Source of the DNA: CAZOLI01 sp964580675
GTDB taxonomy: Bacteria; Planctomycetota; MHYJ01; CAYXQY01
Direction: 5' to 3'
Length of the DNA stretch: 6,116 nt
Assembly: GCA_964580675.1 (NCBI GenBank)
Contig: CAZOLI010000097.1
Coordinates: 1 to 6,116 of the forward strand
Shown: piece by piece, positions 1 through 4,819 of the stretch
Layout of the letters: every line of letters starts with the position of its first letter
Numbering within the stretch: the first letter of the stretch is position 1
The notes under the pieces: generated by a model
What the model was told of the DNA's origin: nothing
Database searches by the model: none
What the model saw: the letters and a program-made list of their open reading frames with translations, nothing else
Translations under genes and position numbers: made by a program

Positions 1-88
1 GATTCTGTGCGGAGGGGCGGAGGAGCTGGGGAGTGAGGGTGAAGAGGAGCATGGGTGGAGGTGCGTGGGGGTGTTCAGGAACCGGGTC
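1..88. repeat. 88-bp direct repeat, copy 1 (left edge cut by window)
   Basis: This G-rich stretch is repeated at 1761-1848 with one difference in 88 bases (T at 56, G at 1816). The match ends sharply after position 88. It starts at the window edge, so the repeat may extend further left. The two copies bracket vapBC1 at a distance of 1760 bp. No credible gene lies inside it. Confidence 0.95.
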
Positions 89-119
89 AACCAACGACGG
101 AGCCCCGACCGTGAGCGGG

Positions 120-165
120 ACGGCCTTCGGCCGTGGATAAAGATAAAGATAAGGATAAAGATAAA
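120..165. repeat. Short hairpin followed by 6-bp GATAAA tandem array
   Basis: ACGGCC (120-125) and GGCCGT (129-134) form a perfect 6-bp hairpin with loop TTC. No T-tract follows, so a rho-independent terminator is not supported. Directly after it are five 6-bp units, GATAAA GATAAA GATAAG GATAAA GATAAA (136-165). Confidence 0.85.
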
Positions 166-183
166 GAGGCGAGCATACGTTTC

Positions 184-241
184 GAGTCAGGAGCGTCTCG
201 AGTGAGGAGTCAGGAGTAAGGAGTGAAGAGTAAGGAGTGAG
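184..241. repeat. 7-bp GAGTNAG tandem array
   Basis: Six consecutive 7-bp units of type GAGTNAG/GAGTNAA run from 200 to 241, with a further unit at 184-190. Open frames across it are low-complexity products of the repeat and are not treated as genes. The stretch from 242 to 288 shows nothing recognisable. Confidence 0.85.
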
Positions 242-288
242 GAGTTAAGGATTGGGGGACAGCCTGAGGATACGACGAAAAATATTTT

Positions 289-519
289 GACAGGATCGAC
301 AGGATCTACAGGATAAAAATACTGAAAGATTTGGGTTTCTCCCTTCCCGGAATTTCTTGCGAAATTCCACCTAATGATTCGGATTATCCTCGAAGAGTGT
401 AAGTCCGTCCGGCCTTCCATTTTCGTCGGATACACCGAATCAGGGGAATGGAGAAGACTCGGTCCATTCTACGGTGATCCCATTATCATCGTGATTGACA
501 GGATATGGTTGATCCGGTC
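289..519. repeat. Multi-branched palindromic element A
   Basis: The element starts with three 9-bp units of NACAGGATN (289-315). Its core can fold as follows. An outer stem pairs 337-348 with 444-455 (11 of 12). Hairpin 1 is GGAATTTC-TTGC-GAAATTCC (349-368, perfect). A second stem pairs GATTCGG (376-382) with CCGAATC (435-441) and encloses an inner arm containing CCGGCCTTCC. The right end (497-519) is a small imperfect palindrome, GAC.GGAT...ATCC.GTC. The same architecture recurs in elements B, C, D and F. No transposase is visible, so this is either a non-autonomous mobile element or a structured RNA or DNA element. Confidence 0.8.
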
Positions 520-715
520 CAATTCGCCTCATTGTTGGTGGGCGTTTTGACGTAACGAAGCTGAACTTTGATGGGAACGCTTTCGCTCGGGCCCGCCGCA
601 ACTTCTCGTTGGATGTGTACTGGAAGAGGTTCTCCGAAGCGGCTCATGCTCTATGTAGCGGTCCCGCACCGATAAGGCGGATTTGTGGTACGTCTTCCGG
701 GGGAATCCGAATGCA
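520..715. other. Intergenic region, possible short coding relic
   Basis: No intact gene is visible. One + frame at roughly 546-650 reads RFDVTKLNFDGNAFARARRN, then FSLDVYWKRFSEAAHAL. That has the look of a protein C-terminus (weakly like the end of a family-4 glycosyltransferase), but it lacks a start and runs on into non-protein-like sequence. It may be a decayed gene end or chance. Confidence 0.25.
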
Positions 716-744
716 TTGAAAACCTGGCCGGAGGGGGTTATTAT
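716..744 (+). promoter_or_regulatory. Putative promoter of vapBC1
   Basis: TTGAAA (716-721) and TATTAT (739-744) are separated by exactly 17 bp, as in sigma70-type -35/-10 elements. The predicted start of transcription lies near 751-752, about 33 bases before the vapB1 ATG. An archaeal reading (TTATTAT as a TATA-like box) cannot be excluded. Confidence 0.55.
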
Positions 745-745
745 G

Positions 746-767
746 TACATACACAGATTTGTATGTA
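746..767 (+). promoter_or_regulatory. Putative vapBC1 operator (inverted repeat)
   Basis: A perfect 8-bp inverted repeat, TACATACA (746-753) and TGTATGTA (760-767), has a 6-bp spacer. It sits just downstream of the -10-like hexamer, over the expected transcription start and 17 bp before the vapB1 ATG. TA operons are commonly autorepressed by the antitoxin or toxin-antitoxin complex binding such a site, so this is the best operator candidate here. Confidence 0.6.
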
Positions 768-784
768 TTTCGGGGGGCAGCATC

Positions 785-1030
785 ATGGCCACCAAAACCA
801 TCTCTCTTGATGAAGAAGCATACGAACGTTTGAAAGCCCACAAACGGGAAGGGGAAAGTTTTTCGAGCGTCGTGAAACGCCTGGCGGGAGAACGTTCCTG
901 GTCCGAAGTGGCGGGCGTTCTCTCCGAATCCGAGGCCGACGAACTCGAAGATCACATCCAGAAAGGCCGGAAACGGTCCCGAAAACGGGGGGAACGGCTG
1001 CACGAGGAACTGACGAAATCCAATGATTGA
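785..1030 (+). CDS. vapB: VapB-type antitoxin (DUF217/VapB-like family)
   Basis: An 81-residue protein beginning MATKTISLDEEAYERLKAHK, then GESFSSVVKRL. This pattern is typical of the DUF217/VapB-like antitoxins found mostly in archaea. The N-terminal ~40 residues should form the DNA-binding and dimerisation part. The C-terminal half is highly charged (a basic GRKRSRKRGERL segment around residues 60-72) and should wrap the toxin. The ATG at 785 was chosen because the family begins at MATKTISL. An in-frame ATG at 743 would place the operator inside the gene. A G-run (772-777) lies at Shine-Dalgarno distance. It overlaps the downstream vapC by 8 nt, implying translational coupling. Role inferred: neutralise VapC1 and repress its own promoter at 746-767. 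Confidence 0.85.
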   Translation: MATKTISLDEEAYERLKAHKREGESFSSVVKRLAGERSWSEVAGVLSESEADELEDHIQKGRKRSRKRGERLHEELTKSND

Positions 1031-1415
1031 GGACACCTCCTTCGTGATCGATGTCCTGAAAAACGATCCGGGCGCCGTTTCCCGTCTGGAGGAACTGGAA
1101 CAAAACCGGATTCCCGAAAAACTCTCCTCGGTAACGGTTCTTGAACTGTTTGAAGGAATTTACCATCTGCAAAACCAACGGGACGAACTCTCCCGGGTGC
1201 TGGAAATCGCTCGTACCAAACACATCATCCCGGCCGACGGCCGGATTATGGAGGAAGCCGGAAAATTGTCCGGAACACTTCTTCGGGAAGGGGAGGAGAT
1301 TGATCGGGAGGACTGCATTATAGCGGCGTCGGCTCTTCGGGAAGACGAACCGGTCCTTACCCGAAATCGAAAGCACTTCGAACGGGTACCCGGGCTCTCC
1401 GTGGAAACTTATTAG
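1023..1415 (+). CDS. vapC: VapC-type PIN-domain toxin 1 (ribonuclease)
   Basis: A 130-residue PIN-domain protein of normal VapC length. Family knowledge: VapC toxins are Mg2+-dependent endoribonucleases that cut tRNA or rRNA and halt translation. The acidic active-site set is visible: Asp4 in MIEDTSFVIDVL, Glu41 in SVTVLELFEGI, and Asp94 and Asp97 in EEIDREDCIIAAS. The C-terminal motif is VLTRNRKHFERVPGL, with Asn115 where many PIN proteins have Asp; Asn is also common in VapC. The start ATG at 1023 overlaps the end of vapB1 by 8 nt, so the pair is one operon. Both protein sequences resemble haloarchaeal VapBC pairs, suggesting descent from or exchange with euryarchaea (inference from memory of the family). 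Confidence 0.9.
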   Translation: MIEDTSFVIDVLKNDPGAVSRLEELEQNRIPEKLSSVTVLELFEGIYHLQNQRDELSRVLEIARTKHIIPADGRIMEEAGKLSGTLLREGEEIDREDCIIAASALREDEPVLTRNRKHFERVPGLSVETY

Positions 1416-1434
1416 ACTCCCTCTGAAACGTCGT

Positions 1435-1503
1435 ATGGCCACAATGAGGAAATACGGCCATGCGTTGATTCGTTGAGGTGGAGATTCGTTGATGTGGTTG
1501 GGC
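1435..1503. repeat. Inverted repeat and 8-bp GTTGATTC-type array
   Basis: ATGGCC (1435-1440) and GGCCAT (1456-1461) form a 6-bp inverted repeat just after vapC1. There is no T-tract, so it is not a convincing terminator. It runs directly into five 8-bp units: GTTGATTC, GTTGAGGT, GGAGATTC, GTTGATGT and GGTTGGGC (1464-1503). No gene is present. Confidence 0.75.
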
Positions 1504-1615
1504 GTTCATTGCGTTGGTGGCGTTTGTTGCGTTTATCGCGTTGTCGCGTTTATTGCGTGATGCGTTGGGCGTTATAACGGCAGGCGGTAGGCGATGGGCG
1601 GTAGGCGATAGGGAA
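1502..1615. repeat. GCGTT 9-bp array plus shared tail, copy 1
   Basis: Four 9-bp GCGTTNNTN units (1502-1537) lead into a tail at 1541-1586 that is identical to 5709-5754. Four 7-bp units of GGCGRTN follow (GGCGGTA, GGCGATG, GGCGGTA, GGCGATA; 1583-1610), and similarity to the 5751-5797 region continues beyond. The same tail begins the block at 4652-4721. Minus-strand translations give Asn-Ala-Thr/Ile repeats and are not genes. Confidence 0.9.
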
Positions 1616-1632
1616 GCGGAGGTGCTGAGGAG

Positions 1633-1664
1633 CATGGGGGCAGGGGTGCTTGGGGGCAGGGGTG
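1633..1664 (+). repeat. 16-bp G-rich tandem pair with G-quadruplex potential
   Basis: Two 16-bp units, CATGGGGGCAGGGGTG (1633-1648) and CTTGGGGGCAGGGGTG (1649-1664), differ at a single position. Together they give four runs of four or five G (1636-1662) with short loops, which fits an intramolecular G-quadruplex on the + strand. Confidence 0.8.
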
Positions 1665-1678
1665 ATATGTGAGTGTGT

Positions 1679-1734
1679 GTTGATGGGTTGATGAGTAGAT
1701 TCGTTGATTGGTAGATTGGTTGATGGGTTGGCGT
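1679..1734. repeat. 8-bp GTTGATNN tandem array
   Basis: Seven consecutive 8-bp units: GTTGATGG, GTTGATGA, GTAGATTC, GTTGATTG, GTAGATTG, GTTGATGG, GTTGGCGT. It is the same unit type as 1464-1503. A short run of GCGTNNTGCG-like sequence (1735-1760) links it to the 88-bp repeat. Confidence 0.85.
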
Positions 1735-1760
1735 GGTGCGTTAGGCGTGATGCGTGATGC

Positions 1761-1848
1761 GATTCTGTGCGGAGGGGCGGAGGAGCTGGGGAGTGAGGGT
1801 GAAGAGGAGCATGGGGGGAGGTGCGTGGGGGTGTTCAGGAACCGGGTC
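1761..1848. repeat. 88-bp direct repeat, copy 2
   Basis: It matches 1-88 at 87 of 88 positions and diverges abruptly after 1848. It is G-rich on the + strand and Pro/Ser-rich if read as protein on the minus strand, which looks like low-complexity translation rather than a gene. The segment 1849-1902 has no recognisable feature. Confidence 0.95.
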
Positions 1849-1902
1849 GTAAAATCAGTGCAAACCAGGTACGACAAACAAAAAGAACCATCAAAAATAT
1901 TG

Positions 1903-2113
1903 GACAGGATTGACAGGATAAACAGGATGTGTTGGATCCGGTTGATCAAACCAAACATAAACCATCCCTTCTCCCAAATATTTTTGGAAAAATTATTTAT
2001 TCGGGCGGTTCCGTAGAAGATATTGGAAGACGGTCACGTTTTCCAAATGTCGACGAAGGAACCGGCCGGGAAGGAAATGGTTGTACGATCCTGTCGACCT
2101 TGTTGATCCCGTC
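1903..2113. repeat. Multi-branched palindromic element B
   Basis: Left end: three 9-bp NACAGGATN units (1903-1929), the last forming a small hairpin AAC.GGAT (1921-1928) with ATCC.GTT (1936-1943). Core: hairpin ATTTTT-GG-AAAAAT (1980-1993); stem CGGTTCC (2006-2012) with GGAACCG (2058-2064); inner hairpin TTGGAAGACG (2023-2032), loop GTCA, CGTTTTCCAA (2037-2046), 10 pairs with one G.T. Right end: an inverted version of the 9-bp units (2088-2113), so this copy has terminal inverted repeats. The core order matches element F. Confidence 0.8.
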
Positions 2114-2143
2114 CGATTCTTTTCTTTTATGAACCAGATATTT

Positions 2144-2376
2144 GACGGGATTGTCAGGATTAACAGGATAATAGATACAGTTATTGAAAAGGCCTTCTCC
2201 CTTCCCGGAATTTCTGGCGAGATTCTACTGGGTGATCCGGCGCCCCGTCGAAATATGTAAGACCTTCGGCCTTCCCGTTTCTCCGGGACCGCCGGATCAC
2301 GGGAATGGAGAGGTCGCTCCGGGGGGCGTTGCTACTGAGGTGATTTGTGATTGACGGGATATTGTGAATCCGTGTC
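2144..2376. repeat. Multi-branched palindromic element C
   Basis: Three 9-bp units (2144-2170) open the element. The outer stem pairs 2196-2206 with 2301-2311 (10 of 11). Hairpin 1 is GAATTTC-TGGC-GAGATTC (2208-2225), in which one pair is a T.G wobble. A perfect 10-bp stem joins TGATCCGGCG (2233-2242) to CGCCGGATCA (2290-2299), enclosing CTTCGGCCTTCCCG. The right end has GACGGGAT (2353-2360) with ATCC and GTC (2368-2376). It forms the left flank of vapBC2. Confidence 0.82.
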
Positions 2377-2413
2377 CACTCGTGGTTTTGCCTTACGAAT
2401 CCAGGTGTGAGGA

Positions 2414-2442
2414 TTGACCCCTTTTCTAACATATTATATAAT
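2414..2442 (+). promoter_or_regulatory. Putative promoter of vapBC2
   Basis: TTGACC (2414-2419) and TATAAT (2437-2442) are separated by exactly 17 bp, a close match to a sigma70 promoter. The -10 lies within a perfect 14-bp AT palindrome (2431-2444) that also contains TTATATAA (2434-2441), which would serve as an archaeal TATA box. Predicted transcription start near 2449. Confidence 0.65.
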
Positions 2443-2469
2443 ATAATTTGCTGTTTGGGGAGGGAATGA

Positions 2470-2489
2470 TTTCGGGGCCGAAAACGTTT
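2470..2489 (+). promoter_or_regulatory. Putative vapBC2 operator or leader hairpin
   Basis: TTTCGG (2470-2475), spacer GG, CCGAAA (2478-2483) is a perfect inverted repeat. The 8-bp palindrome AAACGTTT (2482-2489) overlaps it. Both lie between the predicted transcription start and the vapB2 ATG, a normal place for a ribbon-helix-helix antitoxin operator. Confidence 0.4.
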
Positions 2490-2514
2490 CAACGGATTCC
2501 TGTGGGGAGCTGAC

Positions 2515-2745
2515 ATGGCACAGATGAGCATTTACCTGAACGAAGAAACGTTACACAAAATCAAAGAAGCGGCCGAGAAGGAGGGGGTTTCGGTGTCTGA
2601 ATGGGTTCGAAATCGACTGATGGAGTCCCTTGAGGACCGGTGGCCCCGCAATTACTTTGATCTGTTCGGTTCGGTGGAGGAGGATGAACTGACCCGGCCC
2701 CGTCCGTTACCCTTTGACCGGGATTCGGACCGGTCCTCGTTATGA
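2515..2745 (+). CDS. vapB: Ribbon-helix-helix (CopG/Arc-type) antitoxin
   Basis: A 76-residue protein. Residues 1-40 (MAQMSIYLNEETLHKIKEAA, then EKEGVSVSEWVRNRLMESL) show the ribbon-helix-helix pattern: a short strand with alternating residues for the DNA major groove, then two helices. Residues ~42-76 are acidic and Pro-rich, with aromatic residues (WPRNYFDLFGSVEEDEL). They probably form the disordered tail that occupies the toxin active site. GGGGAG (2504-2509) is a good ribosome-binding site 5 nt before the ATG. Its TGA overlaps the downstream vapC ATG in an ATGA junction. It should repress its own promoter together with the toxin. Confidence 0.85.
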   Translation: MAQMSIYLNEETLHKIKEAAEKEGVSVSEWVRNRLMESLEDRWPRNYFDLFGSVEEDELTRPRPLPFDRDSDRSSL

Positions 2746-3146
2746 CGTATTTCCTCGACACCAATACCTGCATTTATGCGCTGAAAGGAACGTATGATTC
2801 AATTCGGGAGCACGTGCAAAAGCGGGACCCCGCCCAGATCAAAATTCCATCCATTGTAAAAGCGGAGCTTCTCCTTGGAGCCGAAAACAGCAATTCCCCG
2901 GAGGACACAAAGGAAAAGGCCGAGAAATTTCTGTTTCCGTTCACTGTTGTTCCGTTTGACGACCGAGCCGCCCCGCACTACGCCGCCATTCGGGCGGGGT
3001 TGGAAGACCGTGGTGCCCCGATTGGTCCGAATGACCTTCTCATCGCTGCAACGGTCCGCTCCCGAAACGGTACTCTCGTCACACACAACACCGGTGAATT
3101 TGAGCGTATGGAGGATCTTTCCCTTCGGGACTGGACGCAACCGTAG
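2742..3146 (+). CDS. vapC: VapC-type PIN-domain toxin 2 (ribonuclease)
   Basis: A 134-residue PIN domain of standard length, starting MTYFLDTNTCIYALKG. Active-site acids by family pattern: Asp6 (FLDTN), Glu42 (PSIVKAELLLGA) and Asp98 (GPNDLLIAA). The final motif is TLVTHNTGEFERMEDLSLRDW, with Asn116 at the position often held by Asn or Asp. This is the common bacterial VapC/FitB-like form, only distantly similar to the toxin at 1023-1415. It is translationally coupled to its antitoxin by a 4-nt overlap. Predicted to be an Mg2+-dependent endoribonuclease; its RNA target cannot be read from sequence. Confidence 0.92.
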   Translation: MTYFLDTNTCIYALKGTYDSIREHVQKRDPAQIKIPSIVKAELLLGAENSNSPEDTKEKAEKFLFPFTVVPFDDRAAPHYAAIRAGLEDRGAPIGPNDLLIAATVRSRNGTLVTHNTGEFERMEDLSLRDWTQP

Positions 3147-3161
3147 TGTGGGTCGGGCGAA

Positions 3162-3208
3162 TTTGCGAGCATGCGAGTGTGCGTCAAGCGTCGAGCGTCA
3201 TGCGTCCA
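3162..3208. repeat. GCGAG/GCGTC short-period array
   Basis: Two 8-bp GCGAG units are followed by four 7-bp units, GCGTCAA, GCGTCGA, GCGTCAT and GCGTCCA (3181-3208). It lies 15 bp after vapC2. No terminator is visible between the gene and the array. Confidence 0.75.
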
Positions 3209-3253
3209 GAGTCGTTTGACATATCATTCATCGGGGAGAGTAACTAAAAATTT

Positions 3254-3477
3254 GACGGGATTTACAGGATGAACAGGATCTGGGGATCGGAACATCTCAG
3301 GGGTTCTCCATTCCGGCGATTTCCTGGGAAATCGCGATTGGAGATCCAGACGTCCTCGAAAAACGTGAATCCGAGGGCTTCCCGTTTTTCTGCGGCGTGT
3401 CTGGATCGCCGGAATGGAGAAATGTCCGTTAGGAGCATGAATCGGTCTGGTTTGATGAACGGGATATACCAGATCGG
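3254..3477. repeat. Multi-branched palindromic element D (best folded copy)
   Basis: Three 9-bp units (3254-3280) open it. Outer stem TTCTCCATTCCGG (3304-3316) pairs perfectly with CCGGAATGGAGAA (3409-3421). Hairpin 1 is CGATTTCC-TG-GGAAATCG (3317-3334). Stem 2 is GATCCAGAC (3343-3351) with GTCTGGATC (3399-3407). The inner arm is GAAAAACG (3358-3365) with CGTTTTTC (3383-3390). The branches abut without overlap, giving a three-way junction. The right end carries GAACGGGATAT, enclosed by TCTGGT/ACCAGA (3446-3451/3468-3473). It forms the right flank of vapBC2. Confidence 0.85.
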
Positions 3478-3485
3478 CTCACCAT

Positions 3486-3611
3486 CGGAGAATATGACCT
3501 TCGGCCTTCCATCTTCTCCGGATTCACCGGATCAGGGAATGGAGAATACCGGTAAACACGTCTTTCCGTAATGATTATGAGATCAACAGGACATGTTTTA
3601 TCCCGTTGATC
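3486..3611. repeat. Partial palindromic element E (left half missing)
   Basis: Only the right half of the core is present: the inner arm CGGAGAA/TTCTCCG (3486-3492/3514-3520) around CTTCGGCCTTCC, then ACCGGATCAGGGAATGGAGA, which matches the right arm of A and C. The 9-bp units and hairpin 1 are absent, so the copy is truncated against element D. Its right-end palindrome, GATCAAC (3581-3587) with GTTGATC (3605-3611), is shared with element F. Confidence 0.65.
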
Positions 3612-3779
3612 ATCCTTACTAAAGACCAAACGCCTTCCCGATTTTCTGGCGAAAATTTCATTTTCGGACGGTTCCGGAGGAGGAAACGAAAGGCTTCTGC
3701 CTTTCGGTTTCCGACGGAGGAACCGGCCGTGGAAGGTGGTTGGTTGTGCCATCCTGTCGATCCTGTTGATCCCGTCAAA
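3581..3779. repeat. Multi-branched palindromic element F
   Basis: Left end: the palindrome GATCAAC.GGA...TCC.GTTGATC (3581-3611). Core: CCTTCC (3633-3638) with GGAAGG (3731-3736); hairpin 1 ATTTTC-TGGC-GAAAAT (3641-3656); stem CGGTTCC (3669-3675) with GGAACCG (3719-3725); inner hairpin CGAAAGGC-TTCT-GCCTTTCG (3687-3706). Right end: three inverted 9-bp units, ATCCTGTCG ATCCTGTTG ATCCCGTCA (3751-3777). The end types are swapped relative to A and C, which points to modular assembly. Confidence 0.8.
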
Positions 3780-3836
3780 TGCTGTTTTGCCTTTTGACGT
3801 CCGTTTGTTCTTCTCCGTTGCGACTTCGCGTTTTTT

Positions 3837-3912
3837 ATCGTCTGTTCGTCGGGTCGTCTGGTCGTACCCTTTTCGAATTTCGTGTTTCGTATTTCGGATT
3901 TATTATTTCGGA
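3837..3912. repeat. 8-bp NTCGTCNG and 7-bp TTTCGNA arrays
   Basis: Four 8-bp units (ATCGTCTG, TTCGTCGG, GTCGTCTG, GTCGTACC; 3837-3868) are followed by six 7-bp units (TTTCGAA, TTTCGTG, TTTCGTA, TTTCGGA, TTTATTA, TTTCGGA; 3871-3912). Frames through this region are low complexity. Nothing else is seen between 3780 and 3836. Confidence 0.8.
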
Positions 3913-4097
3913 TGTTCTGTTCTGTACCGTCCGTTTTCCGGGGATTTGTTTCTTTTTACCGATGTGTGTGGTACATTTATGAGTACCGGTACGAAAGAAA
4001 CGAAAAAAACGGGGACCGTCCCGGGGTGAGGTGGAACGGATTTGCATGATTCGTGCGTGTTCAGAAAATTCTGAGGTTCTTCGAAAGCGGGGTTGTC
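3913..4097 (+). promoter_or_regulatory. Upstream region of coiled-coil gene, with two palindromes
   Basis: GTACCGGTAC (3983-3992) is a perfect 10-bp palindrome. TCAGAA-AA-TTCTGA (4061-4074) is a perfect inverted repeat ending 23 bp before the ATG at 4098. Only a weak promoter candidate is visible (TTTACC at 3955-3960, 17 bp, TATGAG at 3978-3983). No gene is supported here; a GTG at 4053 would extend the next gene by 15 residues across the 4061-4074 repeat. Confidence 0.4.
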
Positions 4098-4652
4098 ATG
4101 ACCAAGGAACAGGAAACGGAAGACATCAAGCACAAATCCGAACGGCAGCGGAACCTGTTCGAGCGAATTCTGGAATCCGTTCCCGGGTTTCGCAGTTACC
4201 TGAGCAAGGAACGAAGCCGGGAATCCGACCAGAAGGAACGGGAATACATCTCCCGGACGCTTCAGGAAAACGTGTCGGACCTTCGGGACCTGTCGAGGGA
4301 ACTGTCCCGGTCCGGAGCACTGAATTTGCTGGACGAACTGGAGACGGTGGAAAAACGAATTCGGCGGCTCGCCGATCGGATCAAGCACGCGAATTACGGG
4401 TACTCCGGGTTCTTCGACACGATAAAGGTGGAGGATCCCGAACTGACCAGGCTCTACGAATTCGACACCTCGATGCTGGAGGCCACGGAATCGGTCCGGG
4501 ACCGGATTGATGCGCTGGATGAGGTGCGTGACGATGAAGAAAAACTGGAGCAGCGGATCAAAATACTGCAGGACCGGCTCAAGGAACTGGATCGGACCTG
4601 GAATGAACGAAAAGACCTGATCACCGGAAAACGGGAGGACGCGGAAGTGTAA
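4098..4652 (+). CDS. Coiled-coil protein of unknown function
   Basis: A 184-residue, strongly charged, soluble protein with no signal peptide and no membrane segment. Two helical coiled-coil stretches are suggested by heptad-like Leu/Ile spacing, at roughly 45-95 and 125-172. Between them is a Gly- and aromatic-containing segment, HANYGYSGFFDTIKV (residues 97-111), then PELTRLYEFDTSMLE (114-128). Near the N-terminus is SVPGFRSYLSKERSRESDQ (27-45). This arrangement (PGF/Y-x-x-Y, then YGYxGxFD, then LYEFD) recalls small proteins found in several bacterial phyla, sometimes near SPFH-domain proteins. That is from memory and cannot be checked here. The ATG at 4098 was preferred over GTG 4053 because the additional residues look unlike the rest. 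It stands alone, convergent with vapBC3. No function is claimed. Confidence 0.82.
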   Translation: MTKEQETEDIKHKSERQRNLFERILESVPGFRSYLSKERSRESDQKEREYISRTLQENVSDLRDLSRELSRSGALNLLDELETVEKRIRRLADRIKHANYGYSGFFDTIKVEDPELTRLYEFDTSMLEATESVRDRIDALDEVRDDEEKLEQRIKILQDRLKELDRTWNERKDLITGKREDAEV

Positions 4653-4721
4653 TTTGCGTTTGTCGCGTTAGTGGCGTTTGTTGCGTTGTCGCGTTTATTG
4701 CGTGATGCGTTGGGCGTTATA
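4652..4721. repeat. GCGTT 9-bp array block, copy 2
   Basis: This is a perfect 70-bp match to 5675-5744. It holds three 9-bp GCGTTNNTN units (4656-4682) and the shared tail. The match begins on the last base of the TAA stop codon of the coiled-coil gene. Together with 5675-5744 it forms direct repeats bracketing vapBC3 at an offset of 1023 bp. Confidence 0.95.
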
Positions 4722-4738
4722 CGTTGGGCGCCCAGCGT
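4721..4738. repeat. 18-bp near-perfect palindrome
   Basis: ACGTTGGGCGCCCAGCGT is an inverted repeat with a single non-complementary pair and a perfect 10-bp centre (4725-4734). It starts exactly where the 70-bp repeat ends, between convergent genes. There is no T-tract on either side, so a terminator role is weak. The stretch 4739-4819 shows nothing else. Confidence 0.6.
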
Positions 4739-4819
4739 CGTGAGTAGGGGTTCATGCGGCCGGGATGAAACAACAGAGTTCCTGGTCCGAAGGTTTTGTG
4801 ACCGGCCAGAAGGATTGAG

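Noticed and set aside
120..134. Rho-independent terminator
   Set aside because: The ACGGCC/GGCCGT hairpin is good, but the following bases are GGATAAAGAT, not a T-tract, and no gene ends just before it in the window.
187..435. Minus-strand frame over the GAGTNAG array and element A
   Set aside because: Consists of translated 7-bp and 9-bp repeats (LLTPHS-like and VDPVDPV strings) that do not look like a protein.
783..1442. Long minus-strand frame opposite vapBC1
   Set aside because: It is antisense to two well-supported genes and has no recognisable motifs.
1572..1958. Minus-strand frame of about 128 residues through the repeat block
   Set aside because: Pro/Ser/Thr-rich translation of G-rich and 8-bp repeats; no start signal and no family resemblance.
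289..3779. Integron cassette array with attC sites
   Set aside because: TA genes between imperfect palindromes recall superintegrons, but I found no RYYYAAC/GTTRRRY core pairs in the palindromes and no integrase. Genes lie on both strands.
3903..4388. Minus-strand frame opposite the start of the coiled-coil gene
   Set aside because: Shadow of the + strand gene that extends into low-complexity upstream DNA; Phe/Pro-rich with no domain signal.
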